Source: Bacteroides acidifaciens
GTDB taxonomy: Bacteria; Bacteroidota; Bacteroidia; Bacteroidales; Bacteroidaceae
Reading direction: 5' to 3'
Assembly: GCF_903181435.1 (NCBI RefSeq)
Contig: NZ_CAEUHO010000001.1
Location: 1,302,001-1,366,000 of the forward strand
DNA length: 64,000 nt
Shown here: positions 63,022 through 64,000 of the stretch, in pieces
How the letters are laid out: the number at the start of each line of letters is the position of its first letter
How positions within the stretch are numbered: the first letter of the stretch is position 1
The notes under the pieces: model-generated
Told to the model about the DNA's origin: nothing
Seen by the model: only the letters and a program-made list of their open reading frames with translations
The model's database searches: none
Made by a program: the position numbers and the translations under genes

Positions 63022-63439
63022 ATGAAAGCATTAGTCCGTCCCAGCCACACTTATAACGGCACGAAACCGCCTGTCTGCGTGCATGGAAGCAAAGGCAACT
63101 GGCAGATTTTGAAACGTATCCTCGACGGGAAGCCTGTGATTATTCCCGGTGACGGGACATCACTGTGGACATTGACACACTCCAAGGACTTTGCCAAAGG
63201 ATATGTAGGATTGATGGCGAATCCTCACGCCATAGGAAATGCCTTTCATATCACTACCGATGAAAGCATGACTTGGAATCAGATTTACCAAACGATTGCC
63301 GATGCCTTGGGAAAACCTTTGAATGCATTGCATGTCCCTTCCGATTTCCTTGCCTGACCCGGAATTTGATATATGGTGTGATAGAATAGCGGCTGCAATG
63401 CATGCAGCGGATGAAGCCTTTTTAAACAATCCGCGTTGA
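63022..63439 (+). pseudogene. NAD-dependent epimerase/dehydratase, truncated and frameshifted
   Basis: The 111-codon frame (63022-63357) aligns with the middle of a full epimerase/dehydratase of about 320 aa: ALVRPSHTYNG, GKPVIIPGDG, LWTLTHSKDFAKGYVGL, NAFHITTDESMTWNQIYQ. The N-terminal Rossmann region with its glycine motif and the catalytic Tyr/Lys are missing. It ends at PSDFLA with a TGA; directly after, in the +1 frame, DPEFDIWCDRIAAAMHAADE (63356-63439) looks like the family's C-terminus. So the gene has lost its 5' part and an internal segment and is non-functional. Confidence 0.75.
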
Positions 63440-63469
63440 TTTCAGCGTCAAATTAGTATCAGTAGCAGT

Positions 63470-64000
63470 TTAGTAGGGGACATTGTGCCCTTGCTGCACC
63501 TCAATGCGTATCCCGAAATTGCCATTAGCGGATTTGAGCTCGAATGCTCCCCGGAAATTATTCTTTTCCCACGGCATAGCACTCCGGTTGGGCACTCTCC
63601 AACCGTCTTTATCATAATCTCCGTACGTATTGATTCTCATTCCGTTTTTCAACTTGAAAGACCCCATCTGCATGAACTGCGGAGAAGACGACAGCCCCCA
63701 ACCATATCCGAAACCGGAAAAATAAGAGGAAGAAAAAGCATCCGTAAATCCTTGTGAATATGTGGCATCCGTATTCAAACGGAATATCTGGTTGTAATCT
63801 TTGCTCATATCCGGCATGCTCAAATCAAACTTAGGCAGTTGCGGGGCAGTGACATTCATTAATCCCATATCCAGCAAAAAGCCGCCAAACTCCTTGATAT
63901 TAGCCGAAGGAGCACGACGGATACTATCGGAAGGAATTTCTGACTGTGCGGATGCAAAACCGACCGACAATATCAACGAAAGAAATAGAATCAGTTTTTT
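63470..64000 (-). CDS. Exported protein of unknown function, 5' end outside the window
   Basis: Minus-strand frame of at least 176 codons that runs off the right edge; the last bases read KKLILFLSLILSVGFASAQ, a signal peptide, so only one or two codons are missing. The mature part is rich in Phe, Met, Gly and Ser (SSYFSGFGYGWGLSSSPQFMQMGSFKLKNGM in parts: SGFGYGWGLSSS, FMQMGSF), ending FGIRIEVQQGHNVPY. I do not recognise a family. Envelope localisation is inferred from the signal peptide. Confidence 0.65.
   Translation of the reverse strand, partial: KKLILFLSLILSVGFASAQSEIPSDSIRRAPSANIKEFGGFLLDMGLMNVTAPQLPKFDLSMPDMSKDYNQIFRLNTDATYSQGFTDAFSSSYFSGFGYGWGLSSSPQFMQMGSFKLKNGMRINTYGDYDKDGWRVPNRSAMPWEKNNFRGAFELKSANGNFGIRIEVQQGHNVPY

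Overview
The window is a chromosomal segment of a gut-type Bacteroides (Bacteroidota). The evidence is the Bacteroides promoter form (TTTG, about 19 nt, TAnnTTTG) before several units, weak Shine-Dalgarno sequences, lipoprotein signals typical of the phylum, a GH97 (SusB-type) enzyme, and an ATP synthase operon in the order beta-epsilon-(small membrane protein)-a-c-b-delta-alpha-gamma. Genus is inferred with high confidence; species is not claimed.

Layout. 1-7.8 kb: part of a multidrug-type efflux operon with two RND permeases around a TolC-like outer membrane protein. 7.9-9.2 kb: an AT-rich WG-repeat gene that appears to have been inserted into the 3' end of the second RND gene. 9.3-11.2 kb: an NAD(P)H oxidoreductase and carboxynorspermidine decarboxylase. 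11.2-11.9 kb: a six-gene tRNA operon (Gly, Leu, Leu, Gly, Leu, Gly). 12.1-14.4 kb: two tandem nagA paralogues. 14.7-22.3 kb: a czcCBA-type metal efflux operon with a convergent two-component system. 22.4-28.0 kb: a GH97 glucosidase, an acyl-CoA ligase and a K+/H+ antiporter. 28.2-36.0 kb: an NtrB/NtrC-type two-component system, a metallophosphoesterase with a beta-barrel partner, and an ABC exporter of the MacB/FtsX type. 36.1-47.8 kb: MATE, HAD phosphatase, panB, MFS, a RelA/SpoT homologue, a DUF4301 protein, a CAT-like acetyltransferase, a PagL-like deacylase and purT. 48.4-55.8 kb: the ATP synthase operon. 55.9-64 kb: a Pif1-HRDC-HTH helicase, a split LysO, an RmlD-like reductase, a likely small RNA, two tandem AraC regulators, an epimerase pseudogene and the 3' part of an unknown exported protein.

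How the parts work together. The most coherent regulatory story is at 28-36 kb. An NtrC-type activator lies close to an ABC operon whose leader carries two 17-bp TGTC/GACA palindromes exactly two helical turns apart, then a -24/-12-like element, then the fused head and tail of a deleted ABC permease gene. A second case is at 62.9 kb, where two near-identical 21-bp direct repeats (an AraC-type operator) lie between an AraC gene and a divergent epimerase pseudogene. A third is the pair of TTCTAATC repeats 11 bp apart upstream of the metal efflux operon, a plausible site for the OmpR-type regulator encoded downstream. I see no CRISPR array, rRNA, phage module or intact insertion sequence.
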